A stretch of 16,115 bases of DNA from Deltaproteobacteria bacterium (GCA_016926135.1 JAFGPH010000464.1:1-16115), one strand, 5' to 3'; shown: positions 1-7,365, counted from the stretch's first letter. Notes: generated from the letters alone by a model not told the origin. Made by a program: numbers and translations.

Positions 1-375
1 ATCATCTCCAACAGGGAAATCCGTTTCCCCAAGGTGAACCAGCCCAATATCCTCATCTGCCTGACTCAGGAGGCCTACAGCAAATTCTCAGGCACCATCC
101 GACCCGGCGGCCTCCTGCTCACAGACAGCCATTTCGTCACCCTCCAGAGAAAGGTGGACGCCCGGCAGGTGGAACTGGCCATGCACGACGCGGTTGTGGA
201 AAAACTGGGCAACCCCATCGTCTACAACATCTTTGTCCTGGGCGCCATGCTGGGTATGACTGAACTGGTGAGCACGGAATCGATCCTCCACGCGCTGGAA
301 AGCCGCGTCCCGGCAGACCTGATGGACCTGAACAGGAAGGCTCTGGAATTAGGTCTGGAGTTGGCCAAAGCCTGA
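1..375 (+). CDS. 2-oxoacid:ferredoxin oxidoreductase, gamma subunit (3' part)
   Basis: C-terminal about 124 residues of a gamma subunit of a 2-oxoacid:acceptor oxidoreductase (pyruvate / 2-oxoglutarate / 2-ketoisovalerate type). This subunit helps the thiamine-diphosphate enzyme convert a 2-oxoacid plus CoA to acyl-CoA and CO2 while reducing ferredoxin. Frame 1 is open from the first base, so the gene begins upstream; the internal GTG at 34 is probably not the start. Family-typical pieces are NQPNILICLTQEAYSKF, the IRPGGLLLTDSH turn and the late YNIFVLGAMLGMTELV segment, which match the Rossmann-like gamma domain in order. The gene ends at TGA 373-375. No partner subunits lie downstream, so alpha/beta/delta genes, if linked, are upstream of the window. 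The exact substrate cannot be told from this piece. Confidence 0.85.
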   Translation: MISNREIRFPKVNQPNILICLTQEAYSKFSGTIRPGGLLLTDSHFVTLQRKVDARQVELAMHDAVVEKLGNPIVYNIFVLGAMLGMTELVSTESILHALESRVPADLMDLNRKALELGLELAKA

Positions 376-403
376 CGCTGTCCGGCTGCTCGGGACGTAA
401 GGG

Positions 404-514
404 GGGACGGGTATTGATTTATTGATCGCTCTGTAAAGCAGGGCTCAAACGCCGTGGAACAGAAGGGTCTCAACGTTACGGGATGACCCATGTCAATAAA
501 TGAATACCCGTCCC
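404..514. repeat. Palindromic MITE/REP-like element with 22-bp terminal inverted repeats
   Basis: The arm at 404-425 (begins GGGACGGGTATT) is the reverse complement of 493-514 (ends AATACCCGTCCC) with one mismatch over 22 bp. About 67 bp lie between the arms and contain no gene. It sits between the oxidoreductase gene and the 3' end of the PIN toxin gene. The GGGGACGGGTATT...TTATTGA terminal sequence resembles ends I associate with REP-associated (RAYT/IS200-like) transposase elements, but no transposase is encoded here and that link is recalled, not tested. It could also act as a bidirectional terminator. Confidence 0.7.
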
Positions 515-549
515 GATCCACGCGATCCACGTCTAGCCTCACCTTGATC

Positions 550-948
550 TCATTGGGCAACAAAACGAGCGGGATTCATGACGGTAAGAGGGAAAGGAAT
601 ACTCCTCAGGTCGAGCAGATCCCTGTCCCCTGTGATCAGGATGTCTGCACGAGCGGCCTTGCAGCACTCAAGGAGCATGTCGTCTTCAGGGTCTCTGCAA
701 ATGGCGAGCTTTCTCTTCGGCACAACAACGGTTGCACCAGAGACAACGGTGGCAATCCCGGCAATGAGCGCCTTTAGCTGGCGAGAGTCGATTTTCCCTT
801 CTTCGTGAAGCTCCAAGGGGACTTCACGGTATTCTTTCAAGAGTTCAAGAGAAACGAAGATATCCGCTTCAGCAAAGACCCTTTTCACAGCCTTCGCCGG
901 GGTCCCACCGAATGCAAAGGCGGAGACGAGTACGCCCGTATCGATCAC
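550..948 (-). CDS. PIN-domain toxin (putative toxin-antitoxin ribonuclease)
   Basis: 132-residue single-domain PIN protein of the COG1569 type, predicted to be a Mg2+-dependent endoribonuclease toxin. The PIN core is visible: N-terminal strand with Asp3 (MIDTGVLVSAF), the LLKEY helix with Glu39, the DPEDDMLLECC helix with Asp89/Asp90 and Glu94, then ADILITGDRDLL with Asp108/Asp110. These acidic residues form the usual metal site. GTG start at 948, 4 bp after the stop of the upstream small gene, whose last codons supply a GGTAGGG-like ribosome site. Length matches the family. The pair reads as one operon, antitoxin first, transcribed from the promoter at 1187-1216. All expected acidic residues are present, so it is probably functional; the RNA target is unknown. 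Confidence 0.85.
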   Translation of the reverse strand: MIDTGVLVSAFAFGGTPAKAVKRVFAEADIFVSLELLKEYREVPLELHEEGKIDSRQLKALIAGIATVVSGATVVVPKRKLAICRDPEDDMLLECCKAARADILITGDRDLLDLRSIPFPLTVMNPARFVAQ

Positions 949-952
949 GACC

Positions 953-1138
953 CTACCTTTTCTTCGCGTAAGCCTTCCTCCGGACCGATTTCACAGCGGA
1001 TTCAATGTCACTCAGCGTCAGAGACTTTTTTTTGAACACTTCCCCAGCGATCTTCAGTGCTGCATCGAGCCTCTCTCTTGGAGGAAGCACCGCGAGTATG
1101 TACTCCTCCGGATCGATTTTCTTGACGGCAGTTCCCAT
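953..1138 (-). CDS. Small antitoxin-like protein upstream of PIN toxin
   Basis: 61-residue basic protein starting MGTAVKKIDPEEYI and ending in a lysine/arginine-rich tail (VRRKAYAKKR). I do not recognise a named domain. Its size, its position directly before a COG1569 PIN gene with a 4-bp gap, and a strand and helix predicted by eye (EEYILAVLPPRERLDAALKIAGEVF) suggest it is the cognate antitoxin, with N- or C-terminal parts that wrap the toxin or bind operator DNA. The ATG at 1138 is preceded by GGAG with a 5-nt spacer. It would be autoregulatory if it behaves like other antitoxins, but no clear dyad operator was seen at the promoter. Confidence 0.65.
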   Translation of the reverse strand: MGTAVKKIDPEEYILAVLPPRERLDAALKIAGEVFKKKSLTLSDIESAVKSVRRKAYAKKR

Positions 1139-1186
1139 AGCATCTCCAAGTGGTTTGATGATTGCAGGTCACTTCGTGTGAGGATG

Positions 1187-1216
1187 ATTATGGTTCATCG
1201 GGGTCTTATGTGTCAA
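1187..1216 (-). promoter_or_regulatory. Sigma70-like promoter for antitoxin-PIN toxin operon
   Basis: On the minus strand, TTGACA (1216-1211) is a perfect -35 box and CATAAT (1192-1187) a 5/6 -10 box, with an 18-bp spacer. Predicted transcription start is near 1180, leaving a leader of about 40 nt before the antitoxin ATG at 1138. Position and orientation fit the operon. Confidence 0.6.
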
Positions 1217-1243
1217 GAGAGACCTTGTTCTCCCATATCCCCC

Positions 1244-1272
1244 TTGACAAGACAGGACATTTCCCGTCTAAC
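1244..1272 (+). promoter_or_regulatory. Candidate sigma70 promoter facing the gene-free region
   Basis: Plus-strand TTGACA (1244-1249) followed after 17 bp by TCTAAC (1267-1272), matching TATAAT at 4 of 6 positions. It points away from the toxin operon, towards the terminator at 1377-1417, with no convincing protein gene between. Predicted start near 1279. Confidence 0.4.
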
Positions 1273-1278
1273 GGGATG

Positions 1279-1417
1279 AATCACGCACATTTTCAATAGG
1301 TTCTGTTAGCGCACAGCACAAGACCGCCTTCGGGAGTCCGGCATGGATCGGAGTTCGCGCAAGGTGATCCTGAAATGAGCCTCTCATGGGTCATTGCAGC
1401 CCTGGGAGGCTCTTTTT
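1279..1417 (+). ncRNA. Candidate small RNA, bounded by promoter and terminator
   Basis: About 139 nt between the predicted start of the 1244-1272 promoter and the intrinsic terminator. No credible coding frame lies inside. GC-rich segments such as GACCGCCTTCGGGAGTCCGG could fold. I compared it by eye with remembered cyclic-di-GMP, fluoride and molybdenum-cofactor riboswitch cores and saw no match. It could be a trans-acting sRNA, an attenuated leader of a lost gene, or chance juxtaposition. Confidence 0.3.
1377..1417 (+). terminator. Rho-independent terminator
   Basis: GAGCCTC (1377-1383) pairs perfectly with GAGGCTC (1406-1412), and is followed at once by TTTTT (1413-1417). An AAA upstream of the 5' arm can extend pairing into the T-run past a single T-T mismatch. 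The loop is 22 nt, with possible inner GGG/CCC pairing. Nothing obvious ends here except the candidate small RNA. Confidence 0.6.
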
Positions 1418-2028
1418 GTTTAGGGGGTGATGGAATGGCAGCGGAGGATTTCAAACGCAAGCCCGTTGCGGTCATATTTTCCCTGATGGCAGAGCGGCCC
1501 CCTGTCGAGTTGCTACGGAGCCAGTTCCCCGACCATCGCAAAACTCCTTTTCCCAGTCCCGGTCCAGGCAAATGCATCCCCCGGGTTTGGAGGGGTGTCG
1601 TCATTGATCTTGCTTTGGCTTGCTGTCGCATTGTTCACCGGATTGGTAGGCTGCCTCTGCGGGCCGCCAGGTCCTTCGGCAGCTTCTCCTTACAGTGAGG
1701 CGTTAGAGTGGAAAGACAAGAACTCTTCCATGTTGACAGACTCTGGCTTTGTGGCACTCGGCCGCTCATGACAGAAATAAACCTGCTCTATCATATTGCA
1801 TGGGATTTTTGCGCCAAAACGGTGAGGTATGGACTTCCATAGTATGATACTCGGTTGGGGTACAAGTGGTTGAAACTAATAGAATCTATACGCACTTCAA
1901 GAACTTCGATCTTCAAGGATTCCGTTTCAATGATGGACGGGCAAGGCTCACGCCGGAGACTTCATATTAGCCCAAATACATTTGTTCCAGGAAGACGTTC
2001 GATCACTCGCCTATTGCTTTCGAAGACC
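1418..2028. other. Gene-free stretch
   Basis: About 610 bp between the terminator and the 3' end of the caspase gene. Open frames of about 80-110 codons exist on both strands (for example 1375-1698 plus and 1293-1631 minus), but their products are arginine/serine/proline-rich with no family pattern and no good ribosome site, so I do not call them. A short hairpin TATGG-ACTT-CCATA lies near 1830-1845. The part after about 1700 is visibly richer in A/T. Confidence 0.4.
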
Positions 2029-4533
2029 TCACTGCAACCTGTAAATCGGGCTGTCCTTCCCGAAGTTTATAATGAGCGGCGTCTGTTCATGACCGATCTG
2101 CTTTGAGATATTCCAGGTCATCTTCCTGGAATACTCACCCAACCCGACAATGCTGACCTTCCCATCTTTGTTTTTGTCGGCCTGCCTGTTGTTGTTCAAT
2201 CCATCCAGAAGGGTGTACGTGAAGAGCCCATTCCCCTTGTATCCATCCATCGCTGCCTGCCTGGCACTTGCTGATGCGTAGATGTGCAACCCCATCTTTT
2301 TGGCCAGGACAGACATCCTTGCATCGTAGAGACCACTGATGATGGTGTCCACACCCCCCGCATGGCAGGTGTCGAAGATAAACAACTGGCTCAAGGATTT
2401 CATTTTCTTCGACATATCCACAATCTCGTTGGAACTGATCACACTGTCTTCGCTTATGTTGCCGTTATAATCATGGGTGAGCAGGTAGTACTGATTCTGC
2501 AGAAGAACCCCATGACCCGCCACGAAGAGGATGAGACTGTCCTGGGGCTTCACGGCTTTCGCAAGGGCTTCAACCTTTCCGGTGATGTTCGCCTTGGTGG
2601 CTTCCCGGTCGGTCAGCAGCTCATAATGGATGTTCCGGGGGTTGTACAGCGTAGCGGCCTGGACCTTTATCTTTTCCTCTATGTCCCTGGCGTCCTTGAC
2701 AGCATACTTCAGATTGACATTGGCGTCCCTGTACTGGTCGATGCCGATCGCCAGGATGTATAGATGAGGCTCTTCCGGCTTGAGACTTGAATGGAACTTG
2801 ACCGTCTTCATGTAACTCTGGACCGTGTTGCTGCTGTTGAAGGCGGCAACACTGATTTCGTTCTCCCCTGGAATGGCCTCGACTTCCCAGACGCCTTCGA
2901 AGAACTCGCCTTTCGACTTGCTGGCCGTCGGAGCGGATGCCAACTTTTCCCTGACGGCCGATATGCCGCGCATGTCCTCATAGATCGTCCTGCTGTTGAT
3001 TGCGGCCAGTTGCATCTGGTTGGAGGGGGACCTGGCGATCTCCTTGTAGTACCCGTCCGACTGGATGAGCTTGCCGTTGTGGAAGAGCCGAATCTCGCCG
3101 ATGCCGCCGCCGGTGCTCTTAACCCGGTAACTTATCTTCACCTTGGGTTGGTCGGTCTGGCTCAGCTGGGAGGTGATCTCGACTACGGGGGGTGGGCTCT
3201 GGATGGCGTCGCTCATGGTTATGGTCACCAGCCCTCTGATGTCTTCGCCCCGCAACTTGGCTGCCACGATATCGGGTCTGTAGAAGACATCATAGAATTT
3301 GTCCACTCCGTAGGTGCGATCACCAACAACGATGCTCAGGTACTGGGCCCCCTTTTCCGAGGAGTTGTAGTATCCTTCTTTGGTTATGGTGAGCCATTCG
3401 CCGTCCGCGAAGCCGACAAACATAGCCATTTCTTCGCCTGTCGAAGCATCGTACATCCTGACAGCTGAATCGCTCAGGTTGAGCAGTACGCGTCTGCCGT
3501 CCGGGTGATACGCTCCGGAAAGTGTGTTCCCTGTATAAATGGCTAAACCTTTCCATGCACCCGAGAAATCCACCAGTTCTTTTCCCGTTTTCAGGTCCCA
3601 TGTTTTGAGCGGCTTTGCGAATATTAAAGCCTGCGTTCCATCAGGGGAAAGGGCAATGCCATTCACTCCGGACCATCCATCTCTTCTTCCCTGAACCACT
3701 TCGAAACCGGCAAACTGCTTCAGTGCTTTGCCGCTTAACGCATCCCACACACGAACCACGTCATCGCACCTCGAGCTGGTCACAACAGACCGGCCATCAG
3801 GGGAAAAGGTAATGGAATTAGCGCCCTCCCCAAGCAAGCACGATTTGTGCCCATGAATGCGCCAGATTTCTTTTGATGTGGCAATCTCCCAGAGATGGAG
3901 AAAGCCGTCCTTATCACCTGCAAGAATACACTTGCCGTCAGGAGAAAAACCGGCGGCTACGCACCCCTTTGCAGGAAATTTTCGAATGGCATTCCAGTCC
4001 CTGGTATCAAACACGTATGTCTCATTGAGACTCGAAGCCAAAAAGTACCGGCCATCGAGTGAGAATTTGACATCATAGACATACAACCAGGGTCCCTTGA
4101 ACCCTTCGAATTTCTTTACAATTGTCCCAGCGGTCAAGTCCCATACGTTCAGGGCATATTGGTCATGCGCCTCTTTCACGGTCCCTCTTGTCTCACCGCC
4201 TGTCACCGCATATCTACCGTCAGGCGAAATAGCGGCTGCCATGGCCAGTTTCAAGGTGTTCGTTCCCTTGAATACCTGGCGCCCTTCGACCAAGTTCCAC
4301 ATTCTCACAATCCCAAGGTCGGTCGCATTCCAGGTGCCGCCGTTGTCCACTGTAAGGAGATAGCGGCCGTTCTGAGAGACCGACAGTGCAGATACGGCAT
4401 TGGCTTCTTTGTGAATGTCCATCATCAGATCACCGTTGTTCAGGTAGACTTTAGGTATGGAAAATGGCTCTGGAATGCCTGCACAGGAGGCGACAAGCAG
4501 AAACAACAAGAACGACGCTGCTCTTATCTTCAT
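2029..4533 (-). CDS. WD40-repeat / caspase (peptidase C14) lipoprotein
   Basis: 834-residue predicted lipoprotein joining a beta-propeller to a caspase-like cysteine protease. The signal peptide runs to Cys17 in the lipobox LVASC, with Ala at +2, favouring the outer membrane. Seven WD40-type units are visible (about residues 51-85, 101-137, 156-180, 195-221, 242-269, 294-318, 341-367), each with an S-[PQ]-[DN]-G-like turn and ending near W/F/Y-[DN], enough for one seven-bladed propeller. A linker with GYYN and FYRPDIV (about 385-430) and a beta-rich, Ig-like part (about 448-575) follow. The caspase domain (about 590-775) has His674 in VAGHG and Cys723 in DTCHAGG, the catalytic dyad. A DKNKDGKV loop (786-793) resembles an EF-hand but has Gly at position 12. 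The ATG is preceded by AAGGA. Divergent from the small lipoprotein gene. Substrate unknown. Confidence 0.9.
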   Translation of the reverse strand: MKIRAASFLLFLLVASCAGIPEPFSIPKVYLNNGDLMMDIHKEANAVSALSVSQNGRYLLTVDNGGTWNATDLGIVRMWNLVEGRQVFKGTNTLKLAMAAAISPDGRYAVTGGETRGTVKEAHDQYALNVWDLTAGTIVKKFEGFKGPWLYVYDVKFSLDGRYFLASSLNETYVFDTRDWNAIRKFPAKGCVAAGFSPDGKCILAGDKDGFLHLWEIATSKEIWRIHGHKSCLLGEGANSITFSPDGRSVVTSSRCDDVVRVWDALSGKALKQFAGFEVVQGRRDGWSGVNGIALSPDGTQALIFAKPLKTWDLKTGKELVDFSGAWKGLAIYTGNTLSGAYHPDGRRVLLNLSDSAVRMYDASTGEEMAMFVGFADGEWLTITKEGYYNSSEKGAQYLSIVVGDRTYGVDKFYDVFYRPDIVAAKLRGEDIRGLVTITMSDAIQSPPPVVEITSQLSQTDQPKVKISYRVKSTGGGIGEIRLFHNGKLIQSDGYYKEIARSPSNQMQLAAINSRTIYEDMRGISAVREKLASAPTASKSKGEFFEGVWEVEAIPGENEISVAAFNSSNTVQSYMKTVKFHSSLKPEEPHLYILAIGIDQYRDANVNLKYAVKDARDIEEKIKVQAATLYNPRNIHYELLTDREATKANITGKVEALAKAVKPQDSLILFVAGHGVLLQNQYYLLTHDYNGNISEDSVISSNEIVDMSKKMKSLSQLFIFDTCHAGGVDTIISGLYDARMSVLAKKMGLHIYASASARQAAMDGYKGNGLFTYTLLDGLNNNRQADKNKDGKVSIVGLGEYSRKMTWNISKQIGHEQTPLIINFGKDSPIYRLQ

Positions 4534-4562
4534 CTATTTTTCCTTTTAAATGTTTTTTCGAG

Positions 4563-4592
4563 ATATGATATCGTATTTGCGGAGAAATACAA
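4563..4592. promoter_or_regulatory. Divergent promoter region between two lipoprotein genes
   Basis: The 83-bp gap between the two divergent starts is A/T-rich. On the minus strand, TTGTAT (4592-4587) and TATCAT (4570-4565) with a 16-bp spacer make a plausible promoter for the caspase gene. On the plus strand, TATGAT (4564-4569) is a possible -10 box for the small lipoprotein, without a clear -35. Both overlap a near-palindrome (4563-4576, centre GATATC, two mismatched positions), a possible shared operator. Confidence 0.35.
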
Positions 4593-4616
4593 CTACTCTG
4601 GTCAAGGAGGATCTAT

Positions 4617-4841
4617 ATGAAACGGTATTTGGCAGCGGTTTTGTCCTGTCTTATGATCGGTTCGCTTTTTGCCGCGTGTGCAACAGCACTACCGGAGCAT
4701 CAAAGGGGGGCAGCCACCAAAATGGGCAAGCCGCGCCAGGCCCAGGAACAGGTTGTTCCCAAAGATGGCAGTCCTCAGCCTACGGCACCCCAGACCCAGG
4801 ATGAGGAGGAACGCAAAGACAACCCTACTAAATCAAAGTGA
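4617..4841 (+). CDS. Small lipoprotein, unknown function
   Basis: 74-residue predicted lipoprotein. A basic N-terminus (MKRY) and hydrophobic stretch lead to LFAAC with Cys21 as the likely lipidation site; Phe at -3 is less usual than Leu. The mature part is about 54 residues, hydrophilic and low in complexity: PRQAQEQVVPK, then a Pro/Gln/Thr segment and a charged DEEERKD tail, so probably disordered. The ATG is preceded by AAGGAGG (about 4603-4609) at good spacing, a strong start signal. It is divergent from the WD40-caspase lipoprotein, so both may be co-controlled and face the same compartment. I recognise no family; an anchor, partner or substrate role for the caspase is speculation. No gene follows on the same strand. 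Confidence 0.65.
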   Translation: MKRYLAAVLSCLMIGSLFAACATALPEHQRGAATKMGKPRQAQEQVVPKDGSPQPTAPQTQDEEERKDNPTKSK

Positions 4842-4995
4842 CCGGCGGGCATAAGACCTCGCTCCCAATGGGGCGTGGTATGGGTGGTTTCGGCTTGTGG
4901 GTCAAGGGTGAAGCCAGTCCATCATGCTGCAGGGCACTCTCATCTCTGAAACCCAACAGGAATGGGGGAATGCATTTTCAGCTGCACCCCCAGAC

Positions 4996-5050
4996 CCTCA
5001 AGTATCCCTTTCCAAAGCACAGCTTTCAATGAGGGTATGGATTCTTGAGG
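4996..5050. repeat. Imperfect hairpin in intergenic region
   Basis: CCTCAAG (4996-5002) pairs with CTTGAGG (5044-5050); after a T-T mismatch ATCC (5004-5007) pairs with GGAT (5039-5042). The loop is about 31 nt. It lies between the small lipoprotein gene (plus) and the end of the aldehyde oxidoreductase gene (minus), so it could end transcription from either side, but neither arm is followed by a T-run. Confidence 0.35.
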
Positions 5051-5103
5051 ATGCCCAAATCTATGGTTCAAGCATCTGAGGATCATCACGGATTCATGTC
5101 GAA

Positions 5104-7122
5104 TCATTTTGTGCCGCCCAGAACCGTGCCCAACTCCTCCAGCCCCAGCTCCTTCAGCCGCGCCGGCAATGGCCTTCCCGTCTCCCATTCCCAGCCCATG
5201 GCCTCGTAGTAGGACCTGGCCAGGGTGTCGAAGTCCACCGTTACCTTTCTGGCAGGACCGCTGTCGAGGGGTGGAATGCCGCACAGCCTCGGGTGGGGAC
5301 GGAAGTCTCGAGCCGGATTCAGCCCTTCCCGTACGTTGAACGCATGCCTCAGAAGATGAACCCTTTGGCCGGCCAGGAGGTACTCATCGGCGGTCAGGTC
5401 CCATCCCGTGACCGCGTTCATCCAGTCGCAGAGGGGGATCGGGCCGCCCACCTGGGTGCCGAAGAGACAGGCCCCGGCACAGTCCACGATCATTTTGTAG
5501 AAGCTGTCCACGGCAAGAGCATCCCCCCTGCCCTCATAGCGGTACCGTCCCTTCCTCGTGGTGAAAAAAGGCACCTTCCCGGCCCCCTGGAACTGCTTCT
5601 CCAGATGCTGGAGGTCCAGGTACTGGTACGATGAGATGGTGTGCCGGCCCGGCGTGGGCTCGCAGGAATAGGAGAGGATGAAACCAGGGTCGAACTTGGG
5701 ATCGTGCATGGGGGCCTCCACCCCGCCGCAGTGAACCGCATACTGCTCGGATCCCCTTCCGATCCTCGCGGCAGCCCGCTTCACCCCGTCGGCCAGGATA
5801 TCCCCGATCCCCTCCCGGCGAATGATCTTCCCAACGAGCCGAACCATGGCCTCCCCCTCCCCCCACCGCAGTTCCAGCCCGTCCGTATCGGCCATCGAGA
5901 GGACCCCGTTCTCGAAGCACTCGACAGCAAAGGCCACGGCACCACCGCAGGAAATCGAGTCCATACCTGCCCGGTTGAGGAGGTCGTTGATCCTGAAGAT
6001 GCTCTGGAGGTCATTGTTGAGGAGGAGCGTGCCGAAGGCACAGATCGTCTCGTACTCGGGCTTGTGCATTTCCTCGATCGGGCGCGGCCCTTCCGGGACC
6101 CGCATCTTGCCTCCGCACCGGATGGGACAGGAAAAGCAGCCGTATTTACTCACCTGGTAGCCGACCACGGTCTCGGCCCCGATCTTCTGCGACCGGCTCA
6201 GGGGAAAATCCCTGTACCCCACGCCCGTCCAGTTCCGGACGGGGCTGTCCCCGCTTTCGGCGCTCAGGGCGGTGAGCGACGGGGTCCCGAATTTTCTGAG
6301 GATCAAACGCCACAGGTCCGAGGGCTGCCGGGTGTAGAGAAAACCGGGTCTTGCCAGCCTCCCCGTGAGACCGAGCACACGGTCTCCCAGAAACCCTTCC
6401 AGAAACCGGAAACGATCGATGGCCTTCAGGAACGACCGGTTCAGGTCCCGGATCGCCTCTCTGTCGGCGATGCCCACCCTGCTCTTTCCCGCTGCCACCA
6501 CGGCCTTGAGCCTTTTGGAGCCCATGACGGCACCCAGCCCGCACCGCGCGGCCATCCGGCCTCCGTCGTTGCAGATTCCGGCCATGGTACTGAGCCTCTC
6601 CCCTGCCGGACCGATACAGGCCACCTGGGCCGCTTTTCCACAGAGCGACTTGAGCGCCCTCTCCGTCTCCACGGTGTCCATGCCCCAGAACCGGGAGGCA
6701 TCCCTCAGTTCGGCCTTCTCGTGATCCAGGTACAGGTAGACCGGTTCACTGCTCGCGCCGGTGAGAAACAGGCTGTCTATGCCGCACCTCTTCAGCCGGG
6801 GAGAGAAGTAGCCCCCGCAGTTCGCATCCCCCCATCCGCCCGAGGCAGGGGATTTGCCGGCCACGGTGAAACGGCCGGTGAAAAGCGTCCCTGTGTCCGT
6901 GAGCAGCCCCGGGGTGAAGCCCAGCACATTCTCCGGCCCCAGCGGATCGACCCCGGGTTTCATGCGGTCCCAGAGGACCTTGGCCCCGATTCCCACGCCA
7001 CCCAGGAGCTTCCTGTAGAAGTGCTCGTCCATACTCTCATGGGAAATCGTCCGGGCAGCGAGATCCACATGAAGGATTTTTCCCCAGTAGCCCTTGTGAA
7101 GGCCTGCTCTATCTTTTCCCAT
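5104..7122 (-). CDS. Aldehyde:ferredoxin oxidoreductase (tungstopterin)
   Basis: 672-residue enzyme of the AOR family, which oxidises aldehydes to carboxylic acids (or reduces acids) with ferredoxin, using a tungsten (or molybdenum) bis-pterin and one [4Fe-4S] cluster in the cytoplasm. Numbering from the GTG at 7170: the N-terminal GYWGKILHVDL entry (27-37), the pterin-binding GRFTVAGKSPASGGWGDAN region (99-117), cluster ligands C345-x2-C348-x3-C352 in YGCFSCPIRCGG, and distal Cys568 in DCAGACLFG are all present. I start at ATG 7122 because GGGGAGG lies 8 nt before it, whereas the upstream in-frame GTG at 7170 has no such site; the family's conserved part begins just after. No MoaD/ThiS-like or ferredoxin gene is adjacent. 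Physiological substrate cannot be assigned. Confidence 0.93.
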   Translation of the reverse strand: MGKDRAGLHKGYWGKILHVDLAARTISHESMDEHFYRKLLGGVGIGAKVLWDRMKPGVDPLGPENVLGFTPGLLTDTGTLFTGRFTVAGKSPASGGWGDANCGGYFSPRLKRCGIDSLFLTGASSEPVYLYLDHEKAELRDASRFWGMDTVETERALKSLCGKAAQVACIGPAGERLSTMAGICNDGGRMAARCGLGAVMGSKRLKAVVAAGKSRVGIADREAIRDLNRSFLKAIDRFRFLEGFLGDRVLGLTGRLARPGFLYTRQPSDLWRLILRKFGTPSLTALSAESGDSPVRNWTGVGYRDFPLSRSQKIGAETVVGYQVSKYGCFSCPIRCGGKMRVPEGPRPIEEMHKPEYETICAFGTLLLNNDLQSIFRINDLLNRAGMDSISCGGAVAFAVECFENGVLSMADTDGLELRWGEGEAMVRLVGKIIRREGIGDILADGVKRAAARIGRGSEQYAVHCGGVEAPMHDPKFDPGFILSYSCEPTPGRHTISSYQYLDLQHLEKQFQGAGKVPFFTTRKGRYRYEGRGDALAVDSFYKMIVDCAGACLFGTQVGGPIPLCDWMNAVTGWDLTADEYLLAGQRVHLLRHAFNVREGLNPARDFRPHPRLCGIPPLDSGPARKVTVDFDTLARSYYEAMGWEWETGRPLPARLKELGLEELGTVLGGTK

Positions 7123-7130
7123 CGCCTGTG

Positions 7131-7137
7131 CCTCCCC
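7131..7137 (-). promoter_or_regulatory. Ribosome binding site deciding the AOR start
   Basis: Minus-strand GGGGAGG, 8 nt before ATG 7122. It supports that start over the in-frame GTG at 7170, which would add 16 residues that the AOR fold does not need. Confidence 0.6.
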
Positions 7138-7194
7138 TTCGCCCAAATCCACCGTCAAATTCGCGTTCACCCAGTAAGACCCATCCGTTACGGC

Positions 7195-7322
7195 CCCGAT
7201 TCACCAGCAAACACCATATGCAAGGCTTGCGAAATCCCGAGGACCGAGGCGTACATTCAGGTACGCCGCAGGGACGATGGATGAGCGTAACGTAGCAGAT
7301 GGTGTTTGGTGGTGAATCGGGG
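7195..7322. repeat. 128-bp inverted-repeat element (MITE-like)
   Basis: The arm 7195-7218 (begins CCCCGATTCACC) is the reverse complement of 7299-7322 (ends GAATCGGGG) with one mismatch over 24 bp. Inside is a second perfect hairpin, GGCGTAC-ATTCAG-GTACGCC (about 7251-7270), so the whole unit can fold into a long stem. No coding potential of its own. It lies between the aldehyde oxidoreductase start and the truncated deacetylase remnant. No target-site duplication is obvious. The design fits a non-autonomous mobile repeat; it could also insulate or terminate transcription. Confidence 0.75.
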
Positions 7323-7335
7323 TTCGCGTGACCCC

Positions 7336-7365
7336 TTGACCCGCCTATCCCTCAGGCATTATAGT
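7336..7365 (+). promoter_or_regulatory. Sigma70-like promoter upstream of deacetylase remnant
   Basis: TTGACC (7336-7341) and TATAGT (7360-7365) each match consensus at 5 of 6 positions with an 18-bp spacer. Predicted start near 7372, about 70 nt before the truncated reading frame and just outside the inverted-repeat element. Confidence 0.5.

Noticed and set aside
490..777. Plus-strand frame starting in the palindromic element
   Set aside because: It lies antisense to the PIN toxin gene and has no domain pattern.
1279..1417. Riboswitch (cyclic-di-GMP, fluoride or molybdenum cofactor type)
   Set aside because: The conserved core sequences were not found, and no downstream gene would be controlled.
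1375..1698. 107-codon plus-strand frame starting MSLSWVIAALGGSF
   Set aside because: Its start overlaps the terminator stem, there is no ribosome site, and the product is compositionally odd with no recognisable domain.
1855..2106. 83-codon plus-strand frame before the caspase gene end
   Set aside because: It overlaps the end of the caspase gene, has no family resemblance and no ribosome site.
5641..7284. 547-codon open frame on the plus strand opposite the aldehyde oxidoreductase gene
   Set aside because: It is a product of GC-rich third positions in the real gene; the translation is proline/histidine/arginine-rich with no family pattern.
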